6,468 nt of DNA from Butyricicoccus sp. (GTDB taxonomy: Bacteria > Bacillota > Clostridia > Oscillospirales > Butyricicoccaceae). Shown piece by piece: positions 6,329 through 6,468 of this stretch (position 1 is the first letter of the stretch; every line of letters starts with the position of its first letter). The DNA lies in contig JAUMSA010000344.1 of assembly GCA_031293105.1 (NCBI GenBank), positions 1 to 6,468 of the forward strand. Reading direction: 5' to 3'. Both the position numbers and the translations under genes were made by a program. The notes below the pieces were generated by a model, which ran no database searches, was not told the origin of the DNA, and saw only the letters and a list, made by a program, of their open reading frames with translations.

Positions 6329-6468
6329 ATGTCTAATGTAATTATTGTGGGCGGCGGTCCAGCCGGGATTTCGGCTGCCCTTTATACGGTGCGCGCCGGA
6401 TTGGACACCACCATTATCCACAACGGGGTGGGCGCACTGGCCAAGGCCCATGCCATTGAAAACTATTA
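6329..6468 (+). CDS. Thioredoxin-reductase-like FAD flavoprotein, N-terminal part only
   Basis: Only the first 46 codons are in the window; the gene runs off the right edge. It opens with the Rossmann dinucleotide-binding motif: MSNVIIVGGGPAGISAALYT contains a short beta strand, then GGGPAG (8-13), the FAD ADP-binding site of the pyridine-nucleotide disulfide oxidoreductase superfamily. A second strand, TTIIHN, follows. IENY (43-46) resembles the segment IEN(F/Y)xG that follows the flavin-contacting loop in thioredoxin reductases. The loop reads GVGALAKAHA (33-42) instead of the GGQL-type sequence of classical TrxB, so this may be a TrxB-like paralogue rather than the housekeeping enzyme. The NAD(P)H domain and any CxxC lie outside the window. 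Divergent placement next to ccdA-tlpA suggests a role in supplying electrons to that pathway, which is inference. Confidence 0.82.
   Translation, partial: MSNVIIVGGGPAGISAALYTVRAGLDTTIIHNGVGALAKAHAIENY

Noticed and set aside
1..6468. Mobile elements, CRISPR arrays, tRNA or rRNA genes and toxin-antitoxin pairs
   Set aside because: I saw no terminal inverted repeats, transposase motifs, spaced direct repeats, cloverleaf sequences or small paired genes. The coding regions are accounted for by ordinary families.

Overview
The window looks like chromosomal DNA from a Gram-positive, low-oxygen bacterium of the Clostridia, perhaps one of the GC-richer Oscillospirales-like gut lineages. The evidence is strong AGGAGG-type ribosome binding sites, a lipoprotein-anchored substrate-binding protein, family resemblance of the proteins, and GC-rich third codon positions. 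The taxonomic assignment is inference from style and family, not from a marker gene. Coding density is high, and I see no mobile element, CRISPR array, tRNA or rRNA.

Positions 168-4931, + strand, hold a complete four-gene ABC importer of the BMP/PnrA type, the class that includes the Bacillus NupNOPQ and Lactococcus BmpA-NupABC nucleoside importers. The order is lipoprotein binding protein, double-domain ATPase, then two dissimilar permeases of the BPD_transp_2 family. A hairpin after the binding-protein gene probably lets part of transcription stop there, giving more binding protein than transporter. The last three genes are tightly packed: the ATPase and first permease overlap by 4 nt, and the two permeases by 14 nt. 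A strong 13-bp hairpin with A and T tracts on both sides closes the operon and also serves the converging gene.

Positions 4970-6214, - strand, hold two genes for extracytoplasmic thiol reduction: a CcdA-type membrane electron carrier, then a membrane-anchored TlpA/ResA-like thioredoxin with a WCAYC site. A 114-nt gap separates them from a divergent + strand gene beginning at 6329 and cut by the window edge. Its first 46 residues are the FAD-binding start of a thioredoxin-reductase-like flavoprotein. The gap holds a consensus extended -10 promoter toward the flavoprotein and an overlapping weaker -10 toward ccdA.

Together the right half reads as a possible electron relay: NAD(P)H to flavoprotein, through an unseen cytoplasmic carrier, to CcdA, then to the TlpA-like protein outside the membrane. 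The importer and the redox cluster converge on one terminator and have no proven functional link. I did not find a clearly new system. The most interesting points are the divergent redox cluster with its overlapping promoters, the unusual flavoprotein N-terminus, and the intra-operon hairpin.
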